Positions 6,874-15,793 of a stretch of DNA of 64,000 bases are shown one piece after another. Under the pieces are notes generated by a model. The model saw nothing but the letters and a program-made list of their open reading frames with translations, did not search any database and was not told the origin of the DNA. The stretch comes from Nitrospira sp. UBA6493 (GTDB taxonomy: Bacteria > Nitrospirota > Nitrospiria > Nitrospirales > Nitrospiraceae). The position numbers and the translations under genes are program-made. The DNA is taken from contig DJMJ01000024.1 of NCBI GenBank assembly GCA_002435325.1, positions 79,711 to 143,710 on the forward strand, given 5' to 3'. Positions within the stretch are counted from its first letter, which is position 1. Every line of letters starts with the position of its first letter.

Positions 6874-7959
6874 TCACCGTGCAATGAGATGCACGGCTCC
6901 GGCCTTCATTGCAGCTGTAACCTTGCTACCAACGCGCAAGGTAAGATCCTCCAGTGCCCCTCTCGTGACCAGCGCGGCGAGCGGAAACCCGCAGTCGATC
7001 ATGACCTGCACCATCACTCCCTGCGGCGTCAGGCCGGTCACTGTTCCAATCAAATGGTTGCGCGCGCTGGTCATCCCACTCCCCGCCTGCTCCAAGACCA
7101 CATCCTCGGCCCGGATACAGACCAGCACTTGCGATCCGACCGGCTCCGGCCCTAATCCTCTGAGCATCGTGCCATTCACCCCTACCGTCACCAAGCCATT
7201 CAGTTGGTCAATGACACTTCCCTCAACCACCGTTTCCACGCCAACAATCTGAGCCACTTGGGCATTCTTAGGACGCGAGAACACGTCCTGCGGTGAACCC
7301 ACTTGCAACACATCTCCTGCCCCCATCACGGCAATGACATCGCCGAAGGTCAGAGCTTCAGTCCAATCGTGCGTGACAATGATGGAGGGCAATGCCAGCT
7401 GAGTCAGTAGTCGCCGCAAATCACCCCGTACCTTGATGCGCGTAGATGCATCAAGCGCAGAAAGCGGCTCATCGAGCAACAATAACTGCGGCCTCGGCGC
7501 TACCGCCCGTGCCAGCGCCACCCGCTGCTGCTGTCCGCCAGACAATTCACGAGGTCTGGCCGATTCCAGCCCCTGCAACTGGAACAACTCGACCATCTCA
7601 GCCACCCGTTTCGCTCGATCCGGCGGTGACAATTCGCCAAGCCCATACCCGATATTCCCCTCTACCGTGTAATGAGGAAACAACGCATAGTCCTGTGGCA
7701 TATACCCGATCCGGCGCTCCTGCGGTGTCACGCGAATCCTCGCCGATGTATCGAGCCATGTCCGCGAAATAAATCGGATCGTCCCACGCTCCGGCCACTC
7801 CAGACCCGCAATAGAGCGCAAAACGGTGGTCTTGCCTGATCCAGAAGGACCAAACAACACCATCGATGTCGCCTGATCAAGAGGATAGCGGATCGCCCCA
7901 TGGATCGGCGCACGGCCCGGGTACGTCTTAGTGATATCGATGGCTACTTCTGCGGCCAT
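6874..7959 (-). CDS. modC: Molybdate ABC transporter ATP-binding protein
   Basis: 361 residues. It energises molybdate (possibly tungstate) uptake through ModB. Motifs: Walker A GPSGSGKTT near residue 36, Q-loop GYMPQDYALFPH, signature LSGGQQQRVALARA, Walker B LLLLDEPLSALD, H-loop IIVTHDW. After the ATPase domain lies a TOBE-type region (GTVTGLTPQGVMVQVMIDCG). The frame is open 99 codons upstream within modB, but ATG 7959 begins the conserved domain. It overlaps modB by 16 bases and ends the operon. Confidence 0.93.
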   Translation of the reverse strand: MAAEVAIDITKTYPGRAPIHGAIRYPLDQATSMVLFGPSGSGKTTVLRSIAGLEWPERGTIRFISRTWLDTSARIRVTPQERRIGYMPQDYALFPHYTVEGNIGYGLGELSPPDRAKRVAEMVELFQLQGLESARPRELSGGQQQRVALARAVAPRPQLLLLDEPLSALDASTRIKVRGDLRRLLTQLALPSIIVTHDWTEALTFGDVIAVMGAGDVLQVGSPQDVFSRPKNAQVAQIVGVETVVEGSVIDQLNGLVTVGVNGTMLRGLGPEPVGSQVLVCIRAEDVVLEQAGSGMTSARNHLIGTVTGLTPQGVMVQVMIDCGFPLAALVTRGALEDLTLRVGSKVTAAMKAGAVHLIAR

Positions 7960-8618
7960 GCCGACCAGACCTTTCGATTCATCGCATACACGACGAGCAA
8001 CACGGCATATGACACGATCAGGAGGAACAACGCGGTCTTCGCAGCTCCCGCATAATTCAGCGCCTGCACTTCGTCGTATATATCGATTGAGACAGTGCGG
8101 GTGACCCCTTCGATATTCCCCCCCACCATGAGCACCACACCAAATTCTCCCAGCGTATGGGCAAAGCTCAGCACCACCCCGGTAACAAGACCTGCGGTTG
8201 AAAGCGGCATGACCACGCGGAAAAATGTCTGCACCTTGGAGCGGCCTAGTGTCCAAGAGGCCTCGATCACGCGGCGATCGACCTGCTCGAACGCCGCGGC
8301 GAACGGCTGCACGGCAAACGGCAAGCTATATAGAATCGATGCGAGCAGAAGCCCTTCGAACGTGAAGGGCAACGGATGCCCGACCAGCTCGGTGTAGAAA
8401 CGGCCGAGGGGACTATGCGGGCCAATGGCGACAAGGATGTAGAACCCGAGCACCGTCGGAGGTAACACCAGCGGCAACGCCACAATGGACTCGACCAGAA
8501 ATCTCCATCGCCACTTGGAAAACGTCACCCAATAGGCAATCGGCAAACCGATGGCCAATAGGGCGAGCGACGTCAGGCTTGCCAATTTGACCGTGACCCA
8601 AATCGCCATCCAATTCAT
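7944..8618 (-). CDS. modB: Molybdate ABC transporter permease
   Basis: 224 residues with about five membrane spans. It is the inner-membrane channel of the molybdate transporter. It contains the permease coupling motif around EASWTLGRSKVQTFFRVVMP (EAA loop that contacts ModC) and the family block VVLSFAHTLGEFGVVLMVGG. It starts with MNWMAIWVTVKLAS and overlaps modC at its end. Confidence 0.93.
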   Translation of the reverse strand: MNWMAIWVTVKLASLTSLALLAIGLPIAYWVTFSKWRWRFLVESIVALPLVLPPTVLGFYILVAIGPHSPLGRFYTELVGHPLPFTFEGLLLASILYSLPFAVQPFAAAFEQVDRRVIEASWTLGRSKVQTFFRVVMPLSTAGLVTGVVLSFAHTLGEFGVVLMVGGNIEGVTRTVSIDIYDEVQALNYAGAAKTALFLLIVSYAVLLVVYAMNRKVWSAWPQK

Positions 8619-8668
8619 GAACGCCTTTTATATAGCAACCATCATTGCGGCGGCAGGCAGCCGCAGAA

Positions 8669-9004
8669 TCACCGCCCTTTGCACAGAAACTGAATGCCCC
8701 AACGACGGCCCAACACGTCACTTTCCTGTCCTTCCAAGCTGGACAACGTTCTATGAGAGGCCACCTCTCCGTCCTTGATGAGGGTATACCCCGTCGGGCA
8801 TTTCCGCTCTATCATCTGCAATGCTTCCCGCCGATGCGGCGAGCCCATCGCCCCCCCGCGTTCCTCTTTAAACAAATACGCCACGACGCCGCCCGTTTCC
8901 GTTTCATGCGTCAACACCACCGCTTCAGAGCAGCCGGAGCCTACCAGCGCCATCGCAACGCACAGCAACGCCTTGAACGAGCTAATTGGGCAGCGTGAAG
9001 CCAT
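8669..9004 (-). CDS. Small lipoprotein in molybdate locus
   Basis: 111 residues with a signal peptide and lipobox (MALVGSGCS), so it is probably anchored in the outer or inner membrane. The mature part has a Cys pair framing KCPTGYTLIKDGEV and RRWGIQFLC, perhaps a disulfide. Its start overlaps the last 23 bases of modA and modB follows 50 bases later, so it belongs to the operon. Function unknown. Confidence 0.7.
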   Translation of the reverse strand: MASRCPISSFKALLCVAMALVGSGCSEAVVLTHETETGGVVAYLFKEERGGAMGSPHRREALQMIERKCPTGYTLIKDGEVASHRTLSSLEGQESDVLGRRWGIQFLCKGR

Positions 9005-9785
9005 ACCGCGTCATGATCTCCTGTCCTTGCATCCCTTTGATAAAGGCGAGAAACTGTTTCGCCGCCTCCTGCCGCTGGGATGACCGCATGATCACCATCC
9101 CCTGTTCGAGCGGCGGATGAGCCTCCGCCGGAATCTCCCAATAGGTCCCGCGTGTTTTCATGGCTGGGGCCATGGCCAGAGACAAAGCAATCACACCGAT
9201 CTCGCAGGCCCCCGACTCGACAAACTGTGCGGCCTGTGAAATGTTCTCGCCCAGCACAAGTTTATCCTTCACCTGCTCATAGACCTTAAAATATTCCATC
9301 GCGGCCACGGCCGCCCTGCCATAGGGCGCATGCTTGGGATTGGCAATGGCAATCTTCTTGATCTTCGGCTCTTGCAAGGCTTCGAACCCCTTGGCGACAT
9401 TGATCTGCGACTCATGCCCGGTCCAGATGACGATCCGCCCCACCGCATAGCGATAGAGCGACCCCGGCACCGTCAACCCGGCCTCTTCCAATTTCTTGGG
9501 ATATCCGATATCGGCGGAGAAATATAGATCAAACGGTGCACCATTTCGAATCTGCGCATAAAAGTTTCCAGAGGACCCCAACGACAGCTTGACATGATTC
9601 CCCGTGATCTTTTCATACTCAGCGACGAGTTCCTTGAAGGCAAAATTCAGATCCGATGCCGCCGCGATAGTCACCTCCTCAGCCACGGCAAACGATGGCT
9701 GCACCAGGCCGCTCAGCCCCCCTATAGCCAGGACCATGACAACTACGCTCCATAGCGCTTGCAGCTTCGCTCGAAATCCGGTCAT
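8982..9785 (-). CDS. modA: Molybdate-binding periplasmic protein
   Basis: 267 residues. A signal peptide ends near QPSFAVAEE. The mature protein has the ModA pattern: VTIAAASDLNFAFKELV, LSLGSSGNFYAQIRNGAPFD, ADIGYPKKLEEAG, then IAIANPKHAPYGRAAV. It captures molybdate or tungstate in the periplasm and delivers it to ModBC. It lies 9 bases downstream of the porin gene, in the same operon. Confidence 0.93.
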   Translation of the reverse strand: MTGFRAKLQALWSVVVMVLAIGGLSGLVQPSFAVAEEVTIAAASDLNFAFKELVAEYEKITGNHVKLSLGSSGNFYAQIRNGAPFDLYFSADIGYPKKLEEAGLTVPGSLYRYAVGRIVIWTGHESQINVAKGFEALQEPKIKKIAIANPKHAPYGRAAVAAMEYFKVYEQVKDKLVLGENISQAAQFVESGACEIGVIALSLAMAPAMKTRGTYWEIPAEAHPPLEQGMVIMRSSQRQEAAKQFLAFIKGMQGQEIMTRYGFTLPN

Positions 9786-9794
9786 AGGGCCTCC

Positions 9795-11558
9795 TCAGAA
9801 GAACATCTGGTATTGGACACGAATCGCATTTTCGATCAACGTTCCACCGTGCTCATCAAGCGGAATAGTCCCGGAACCGGGCGGCAAGGGTGCGCTCCGG
9901 CCGATGGCATACCCTCCGGTTCCCATTTGGACGTTGCTATACGTCACCATAATCGAGTGATCGTAGGTCCCGGTGAGAAACCAATTTAACGAGAGATCCA
10001 CTTCCTTCACGAGATCAGCCGCAGAACGGGTGTCAGGATCCCAATAGGCAAATCGTCCCGCCAACTCCAGCTTGCGAGGAATCAGGTAATAGCCGCTTTG
10101 CACATACCATCCCAATTGGTTGCCCAAAAACCCGGGAGCGGTCACCGTACACCCAACGTTCATACAAGGCAGACTCTTGTCATGGCGGATGATGTTCTTA
10201 AAATAGAACTCCCCTTGCAGCGAAAACCCTCGGTACTTGAATACCGAATCCACGGCCCAATTGGAAAAATCCACCACTCCCCACCCCAAAACCCGCCCGT
10301 TGCCGAAAGCTGCCAACTGGCGGCGGAAATTCAAATTGGCGAGATCGGTCCCGACAAACGAGGCATTTGAGGAGGTATTGACAGATGGATTGTACGCATA
10401 CCCGCCACCCACGGCGAACTGAGGAGTTTCCGAATAGGCCATATCTCCCTCGCCATATCCAGGCCGCCCTAGAATGTTCCAATTTAGCCGAGCCGTATAC
10501 ATTAACCGGTTGATATCAAGTCGAACATTCGAGTTCAGATTCCGTTGGGAAGCCGGACAACCGGACGGAGACGGAAACGGGTTTCCGCTCGTCGCACCTC
10601 CAGGACATCCTTCGGTTGGTTGCTCACTGCCGAAGCCACCGAGACGGTTGAAACTCGGGCCGGACCCATTAAAGACACCCAAGTAATAATTTAAGGGGTA
10701 AACTTCTTCGTCGTTCATGATGGTAATGCCGATATCCCGGCGGTCGAGGCCGCTGGCCGTAAAGGCATCTTGGACCAGAGCACGCTCGGCAAATTGCATC
10801 GAGGCGGTCGAATTGACCTGACTGCGGTTATAGAAGACTTTGTACTGCCCCACTTGCGCATTGAACCACGGCACATGAGTGCTAGTCACATTCCAGTCCA
10901 GGAGCGAAAGGGAGCCTGGCGCTTGCGCATTCTCCGCCGTTTCGGCACGCATTTGAATGTAGTACCGAAAATCCGGATTGAACAAATGGCCCATGAAATA
11001 CAACCGCACCCGGCGTAAATTGAATGACGAGGCATCGCCCTCCGATCGGCTGGACCGGTAATCGCCGAATACACCCAGCAATTCAGGAAAGTTCTTAGCG
11101 TCGCCGGGATTGCGCCATGCGTCATTCCTGAACCGCTGGGTAAATCGCATCTGCGAACGGAAACGGATCTTGAGCAAAAACGCATTGTCGTTCATGGACA
11201 AATTGAATCCGCGGTCATACCAGCCCTTGAAACTGGACGCGAGCAGATACGAACGCGCCTCCGACTCCTTGACCACTTCCGCATATTCTTCCTGCGTGAT
11301 GATCCCCTGCTTTGCAGCACGTTCAAGCAGGAGCTTGGTCGCGGGATCCATGCTTTCGACAAACACATACTGTCCGTCTTTCTCCACCAATCTGCCGGAC
11401 TCAGCGGCGTCGGTCAAAAGCGGATCTCCCAACCAGGCTAGATACAGAATCCCCGTACAGAGCACAAACAACCGGACAGAGAGCGGGCCCATCTTTCGGC
11501 AACAGGTGCTGCCGCATTTCTGGAATGCCCGATCCATCCCCTTACTCCTTCCATCCAT
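9795..11558 (-). CDS. OprO/P-like anion-selective porin in molybdate operon
   Basis: About 587 residues. A signal segment (LSVRLFVLCTGILYLAWLG) and a short helical stretch (residues ~50-90) are followed by a long beta-barrel rich in alternating aromatic residues, ending in QYQMFF, the terminal-Phe signal for the outer-membrane assembly machinery. RVRLYFMGHLFNPDFRYYIQ and the barrel layout resemble phosphate-selective porins O/P. Placed directly before modA, it may pass molybdate or tungstate across the outer membrane (inference). The start is uncertain: 11576, 11558 and 11537 are in frame; AAGGAAGGGG precedes 11558. Confidence 0.78.
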   Translation of the reverse strand: MDGRSKGMDRAFQKCGSTCCRKMGPLSVRLFVLCTGILYLAWLGDPLLTDAAESGRLVEKDGQYVFVESMDPATKLLLERAAKQGIITQEEYAEVVKESEARSYLLASSFKGWYDRGFNLSMNDNAFLLKIRFRSQMRFTQRFRNDAWRNPGDAKNFPELLGVFGDYRSSRSEGDASSFNLRRVRLYFMGHLFNPDFRYYIQMRAETAENAQAPGSLSLLDWNVTSTHVPWFNAQVGQYKVFYNRSQVNSTASMQFAERALVQDAFTASGLDRRDIGITIMNDEEVYPLNYYLGVFNGSGPSFNRLGGFGSEQPTEGCPGGATSGNPFPSPSGCPASQRNLNSNVRLDINRLMYTARLNWNILGRPGYGEGDMAYSETPQFAVGGGYAYNPSVNTSSNASFVGTDLANLNFRRQLAAFGNGRVLGWGVVDFSNWAVDSVFKYRGFSLQGEFYFKNIIRHDKSLPCMNVGCTVTAPGFLGNQLGWYVQSGYYLIPRKLELAGRFAYWDPDTRSAADLVKEVDLSLNWFLTGTYDHSIMVTYSNVQMGTGGYAIGRSAPLPPGSGTIPLDEHGGTLIENAIRVQYQMFF

Positions 11559-11638
11559 GACGACCCCTTCCTTCATTCCTTGAACGCCGTGAATACGAGA
11601 CTTGCAAAGCCTCCGCTAAAAAAGGCGGCGCTAGAGAT

Positions 11639-12316
11639 CTACGGGTTACCGGTCATTTCCTGCGGGCTTGTGGCGAGAAATTGGCGATACTCCAGCCCAC
11701 GCTCGCCATTGGAATCGCTAATCCAGAAACGTCCTGGCTCGAAATAGAGGAGATACGACCCGAACTGCGGCGGAGGGGTGGGATAGTTATAATCGTATTG
11801 ATCCGACTTTCTGAGCGGCACTTGAACATGAAAATACTCGACCGTGACGTAGAGATAGCGGTCACGGATTGCCATCCAACCGGCCGTCACGTCACGCTCA
11901 TTGGAGGGATTCATCCCGGGTGCAAATAGCGCAAAATGGATTCGCTCATCAGGCGTTGCCGCGTGAAGGCCGGCCGCTAACCAACCCGAAAGCGCGAGGA
12001 TTTCATCCTCGCGAAACACTGGTTTCGGCGGCACCTCGTCGGTAAACCACCGTGTGGGCATGCTTTTCTGGGGACGAATGGAAAACCCTTTCAGGATCGA
12101 CCCGACCTCCTCGGGAGTTAGAGAAACGGGATGGGCATACCCAGACGGATCCACTTCTCGCTGCAGCGTTACCTCGACACGCCGATCTTCGTGCACCACC
12201 TTGGTGGTATAGGGCAGCCGTGCACACCCTCCCACACCGACCACGCTGAAGAGCAAACATACCAATGCCGTGAAACCACGTGGTATTCGTTGACCGCTCA
12301 AATCAGGCTTGCGCAT
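11639..12316 (-). CDS. Lipoprotein of unknown function in molybdate locus
   Basis: 225 residues from ATG 12316, which has GGAGGAG 5 bases upstream; the frame is open further but that part lacks a signal. A signal peptide ends in the lipobox VVGVGGCARL. The mature part contains ALSGWLAAGLHAATPDERIHF and a Tyr/Pro-rich segment (YDYNYPTPPPQFGSYLLYFE). No family recognised. It lies between the ModA-like lipoprotein and the porin, so a role in the outer-membrane side of oxyanion uptake is possible. Confidence 0.7.
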   Translation of the reverse strand: MRKPDLSGQRIPRGFTALVCLLFSVVGVGGCARLPYTTKVVHEDRRVEVTLQREVDPSGYAHPVSLTPEEVGSILKGFSIRPQKSMPTRWFTDEVPPKPVFREDEILALSGWLAAGLHAATPDERIHFALFAPGMNPSNERDVTAGWMAIRDRYLYVTVEYFHVQVPLRKSDQYDYNYPTPPPQFGSYLLYFEPGRFWISDSNGERGLEYRQFLATSPQEMTGNP

Positions 12317-12424
12317 CACACTCCTCCGTGAGAATAACCCAGGCCATGACGCAGGCATCACCACGATAATCGATGACAAACATACGTCGGACAGCCACTC
12401 GTTGCCGTGAAACTGTTTGCCTGT

Positions 12425-13309
12425 TCACTTGCCACTCCTTGCGCTCCCGCCATGTTCGCTCGGCGCCCCATACCCGATTCTCTTGAGGACGGCCTGTGCG
12501 CGAGTGGTTTGAACAAAGGCGAGGAACTCTTCGCAGAGCGCGCGATCAGGGCAATTACGCGACATCGCAATCGAATGCACCGGTGGGTCATAGCCCTGGT
12601 CCGGCGCGAATGCGGCAATACGAACCCTCTCATGTTCACCCGCCGCCGTGGGGCTGAGCACAATCCCCGCATCCGCTTGGCCGCTCAACACGTGATCCAG
12701 CACGCCGGACGCGTTTACCGCCCTATCTAGCCGGCCCGTCAGACTGTCAAAAAGACCAAGCGATGTGAGCATCCCTTGAGTCATTTGTCCCACCTCGGTC
12801 TGCTGGGGATCCGCAATGGCAAGGCGTAACGCCGGATGATCAGCAAGAGACTCGAATGATTCCGGAGCATCGACCAGCGATTCCGGGACTACCAACACAA
12901 GCCTGGCTGAGGCATAGGCTCTCCTGGTGCCAGGCAATACGTAATATTTACTCTCCAGTCTCGTGAGCAACTCATCGACGGCTGGCGCAACGAGGTGAAC
13001 AGGGCTTGAACCGATCTCCGTCCGCCCGCTATTCTCAATCGCGGCGATTCGTTGACGGAGATTCAATGCAGCATCATAGAAAATGTGAACCGTGGCGCCA
13101 GGGTGCAGTGCCTCAAACTCGCGGCTGATCGCTTCTAGCGGTAACTTGACACCGGGTGACGCGGCAATGACCAGGACACCAGGGGTCGTCTGCGAGCCTC
13201 CGAGGTTCCCTCGCACCGGCGAACAGCTCACCGTCGCCATGATCACCACGGCTATCACGCACCACACGGCCCCTCTCATGAATCGATCTGCCAATATCCG
13301 TGTGTTCAC
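12425..13309 (-). CDS. ModA-like substrate-binding lipoprotein
   Basis: 294 residues. A signal region with Cys in IMATVSCSP suggests lipidation. The body has the type 2 periplasmic-binding-protein pattern of ModA: VLVIAASPGVKLPLEAISRE, GATVHIFYDAALNLRQRIAA, LRLAIADPQQTEVGQMTQGM, QADAGIVLSPTA. It differs from the modA at 8982 in lacking the usual SS ligands. Its GTG start overlaps the regulator stop (GTGA); ATG 13279 is an alternative. It is likely a second oxyanion receptor or a sensor partner. Confidence 0.8.
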   Translation of the reverse strand: MNTRILADRFMRGAVWCVIAVVIMATVSCSPVRGNLGGSQTTPGVLVIAASPGVKLPLEAISREFEALHPGATVHIFYDAALNLRQRIAAIENSGRTEIGSSPVHLVAPAVDELLTRLESKYYVLPGTRRAYASARLVLVVPESLVDAPESFESLADHPALRLAIADPQQTEVGQMTQGMLTSLGLFDSLTGRLDRAVNASGVLDHVLSGQADAGIVLSPTAAGEHERVRIAAFAPDQGYDPPVHSIAMSRNCPDRALCEEFLAFVQTTRAQAVLKRIGYGAPSEHGGSARSGK

Positions 13310-14490
13310 AAGACCTGCTGCTTTCCCGTATCCGTCGTGTCGTACCCGCCGATGGAGGCAATTTCATGTCGAAATGGACGACTAACCAGCGTCTCGAAAA
13401 AAGCATTCAGAGACGGATGACTGGCGAGATAGGCTTTCGGTACCACCAAGTCATAGCGAGCAGATTGGAGCGGAATGAAATCGAGCCCGTAGCTTTGGGC
13501 GGCTGACCTGATCCCCACCCCCACATCAGCCTGCCCCTCCGCAATCAAGCGAGCCACATGAAGATGGGATGCCGCCACGCAATCGTACCCCTTCACCTGC
13601 GACCCAACCAGACCCGCCGCACGCAACCGCTGATCCAGCAGCAATCGGGCTCCGGCCCCTTCCTCCCGATTGATAAGCGTCACACCCTCACACACCAAAT
13701 CCGCGATCGACCGGATTTGCTTGGGATTGCCTGGCCGAACGAGCAATCCTTCTTCCCAGGTCGCAAACGTCACCACGTCATAGGCGTTCGCCTTCAACTG
13801 ACGACGAAGAAACGGCAGATTACTCTCACCGGTCGAAGCATCGGTCAGATGAATGCCGGCCACATGCACCTCGCCGCGCTGCAAAGCCTGAAGCGCGGCG
13901 GTGCTCCCCATCGTCCAACCCACTACACTGGTCGTATCCTTCCGCCGGCGCATATGCTCTCCGGCGAGAAAAATCGCCGGATCGCAACCCGCGACCGCAA
14001 TCTCCTGCTCAATCGCCTGACGATCCCGCGAAAGCCGTACCTGAACGATAGCCGCATCCGACCGTCCTCGTCGTGCCGCCTCCGGCGGTTCAAGATATCC
14101 GTCAGCCGCCACCGTATAATTCAACACTTCGCCGAGGCCCGTCACAGGCCGAGCACAATACCGGCCATGGACTTTCACCACCTTTACTCGAGTGCGCAGT
14201 CGTGCTGAGGGGCCTGCCCCAGGCACATCGATCAGACGCGCATCAATCACTTCGCCAGCGGATTGCAACGAAAAGAGATCCTCAACGGATGTCTCCAATA
14301 CTCGCGCGAGTTGCAGCGCCACCACTGTAGTCGGGAGATATCGATTGGCTTCAATGGATGAAATGGTCTGGCGGGTAATGTTAGCGCGGGTAGCAAGATC
14401 TCCTTGAGACAACCCCTTGGCCACACGCACTTCTTTCAAACGATTGAGAAAGGCAGCAGAGACCTGCGGCAATAGTTTCTTACCTGTCAT
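13306..14490 (-). CDS. XRE-type regulator with molybdate-binding-protein-like sensor domain
   Basis: 394 residues. Residues ~15-75 are an XRE helix-turn-helix (GLSQGDLATRANITRQTISS). From about 160 on it is a substrate-binding-like domain of the COG1910 kind (periplasmic molybdate-binding-like, LysR-type folds): VVGWTMGSTAALQALQRGEV, HVAGIHLTDASTGESN, TLINREEGAGARLLLDQRL, AEGQADVGVGIRSAAQSYGL. It has no signal peptide, so it would sense cytoplasmic molybdate or tungstate. It is the first gene of the locus and presumably controls it through the site at 14500-14520. Confidence 0.85.
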   Translation of the reverse strand: MTGKKLLPQVSAAFLNRLKEVRVAKGLSQGDLATRANITRQTISSIEANRYLPTTVVALQLARVLETSVEDLFSLQSAGEVIDARLIDVPGAGPSARLRTRVKVVKVHGRYCARPVTGLGEVLNYTVAADGYLEPPEAARRGRSDAAIVQVRLSRDRQAIEQEIAVAGCDPAIFLAGEHMRRRKDTTSVVGWTMGSTAALQALQRGEVHVAGIHLTDASTGESNLPFLRRQLKANAYDVVTFATWEEGLLVRPGNPKQIRSIADLVCEGVTLINREEGAGARLLLDQRLRAAGLVGSQVKGYDCVAASHLHVARLIAEGQADVGVGIRSAAQSYGLDFIPLQSARYDLVVPKAYLASHPSLNAFFETLVSRPFRHEIASIGGYDTTDTGKQQVL

Positions 14491-14499
14491 GTTTTATTT

Positions 14500-14520
14500 T
14501 AGTAACAAATATACTTGCTA
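14500..14520. promoter_or_regulatory. Imperfect palindrome, candidate operator of the molybdate regulator
   Basis: TAGTAACAAATATACTTGCTA reads as TAGTAACA against TAGCAAGT on the other strand, with six of eight positions matched. It lies 10 bases upstream of the regulator ATG in a very AT-rich stretch holding TATATT and TAAAAT, possible -10 boxes. No Shine-Dalgarno sequence is visible before the ATG. Confidence 0.35.
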
Positions 14521-14615
14521 AACATCAAATAAAATTTACAGATGAAATATTCAGTCATATTCCAATTTCAATGCACTCATTGAATTATGAGAATTAAATT
14601 AAAAAAAACATATTG

Positions 14616-14645
14616 TTGACAAACTAACTTTATTTACTGTATTTC
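14616..14645 (+). promoter_or_regulatory. Possible promoter for the outer-membrane protein gene
   Basis: TTGACA (14616-14621) is followed after 18 bases by TATTTC (14640-14645) in an AT-rich divergent spacer, 64 bases before the ATG at 14709. The -35 box is perfect, the -10 box weak. Confidence 0.4.
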
Positions 14646-14708
14646 ATCACTACTTAATCTTGATCGGTTTACAGATATATAATTATTCATCGGAAAGACC
14701 GCCTTAAA

Positions 14709-15728
14709 ATGACTCGACCAACTATCCTTCGCGCAGCCCTTGTGTTCCCACTCCTTCTCACGTTGACTCCTATTGCACATGCATTCGATTGGGTGCCGAC
14801 CGACGAGGAGATTAAGAAGTACCGGCAGAGTTGGAATCCGCTCTCGCACGGTCCCGTGCTCGTCCAAGCAGTCGATATCCAACCGAAAGGCCAATTGTCG
14901 ATTCGTGAATTTCTCTTCTCTCAAATCGGCGAACATAGTTACGGCAACCGTCTCTCCACACCGATCGACCGTAAAGACGGCCCTGTCCACCTCTACCAAA
15001 TCAATCCATCAATCAACGCTGCCTATGGACTCTCCAATCACATCGAACTGGGCACCGCCCTGCCGCTGAACGCATTCTGGGCCAGGCAGAACGGCACAAC
15101 CACCAGCGATGCCGGACTGGGCGACATCTCATTGATCTTGAAATACCGCCCCATCGTGCAAGACCCGGACAGCTGGCAACCTTCCTTCACGCACTTTACA
15201 CAAATCGTGCTGCCGAGCAGTCGCTGGGCCGGCACAGAGAAGCCCCCCGGTGGATTTTCACCGCTCGGCCGGCTCCCCAATACGCGATTCGGCGAACTCG
15301 GCATCACGCAAGGATTCATGGCGAGAAAAAATCTCGAACCGTTCCGGATCAGCTCGGCCATCTTCTACACATACGCCGTGCCCGGTTCGGAAAACGGGGT
15401 CACGACCTATTCACCCGACATCGTGAATACCCGTCTGATCATCGAACATATCCTCAATGACAAAAAAGGATTCGGATATAATATCGAGATCAACACATTA
15501 CACGGACTCACCTGGCGCGCGGACGGCCATGCCTTAAATCGTGGACAGCGAAGCGGCTTCACGATCGTGGGAATAGAGCCTGCCATACAATGGCGATTTG
15601 GCGAAGCCTGGGTCGCAGCGGCCGGTGTGCAATTCACCGTCGCGGGCCAGAACGCCATCGATGCGATTTACCCCAATCTCTCTCTCTACTGGTACTGGAA
15701 CCAAAGCGGCAAGGTCATCATGCGGTAG
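14709..15728 (+). CDS. Outer-membrane beta-barrel protein
   Basis: 339 residues. A signal peptide (LVFPLLLTLTPIAHA) precedes FDWVPTDEEIKKYRQSWNP. The rest has repeated amphipathic strands (IELGTALPLNAFW, GDISLILKYRPI, IEPAIQWRFGEAWVAAAGVQ, LSLYWYWN) typical of a transport-type barrel similar to MetA-pathway outer-membrane proteins. The protein ends in VIMR rather than an aromatic residue. The chromate transporter follows 65 bases downstream. Substrate unknown. Confidence 0.65.
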   Translation: MTRPTILRAALVFPLLLTLTPIAHAFDWVPTDEEIKKYRQSWNPLSHGPVLVQAVDIQPKGQLSIREFLFSQIGEHSYGNRLSTPIDRKDGPVHLYQINPSINAAYGLSNHIELGTALPLNAFWARQNGTTTSDAGLGDISLILKYRPIVQDPDSWQPSFTHFTQIVLPSSRWAGTEKPPGGFSPLGRLPNTRFGELGITQGFMARKNLEPFRISSAIFYTYAVPGSENGVTTYSPDIVNTRLIIEHILNDKKGFGYNIEINTLHGLTWRADGHALNRGQRSGFTIVGIEPAIQWRFGEAWVAAAGVQFTVAGQNAIDAIYPNLSLYWYWNQSGKVIMR

Positions 15729-15793
15729 CAGAGCTGCGCGGAGCCTCTCTCGACCACCTTGCAAACCGCAGAGGGACCTGCGAACCTCTCGAC

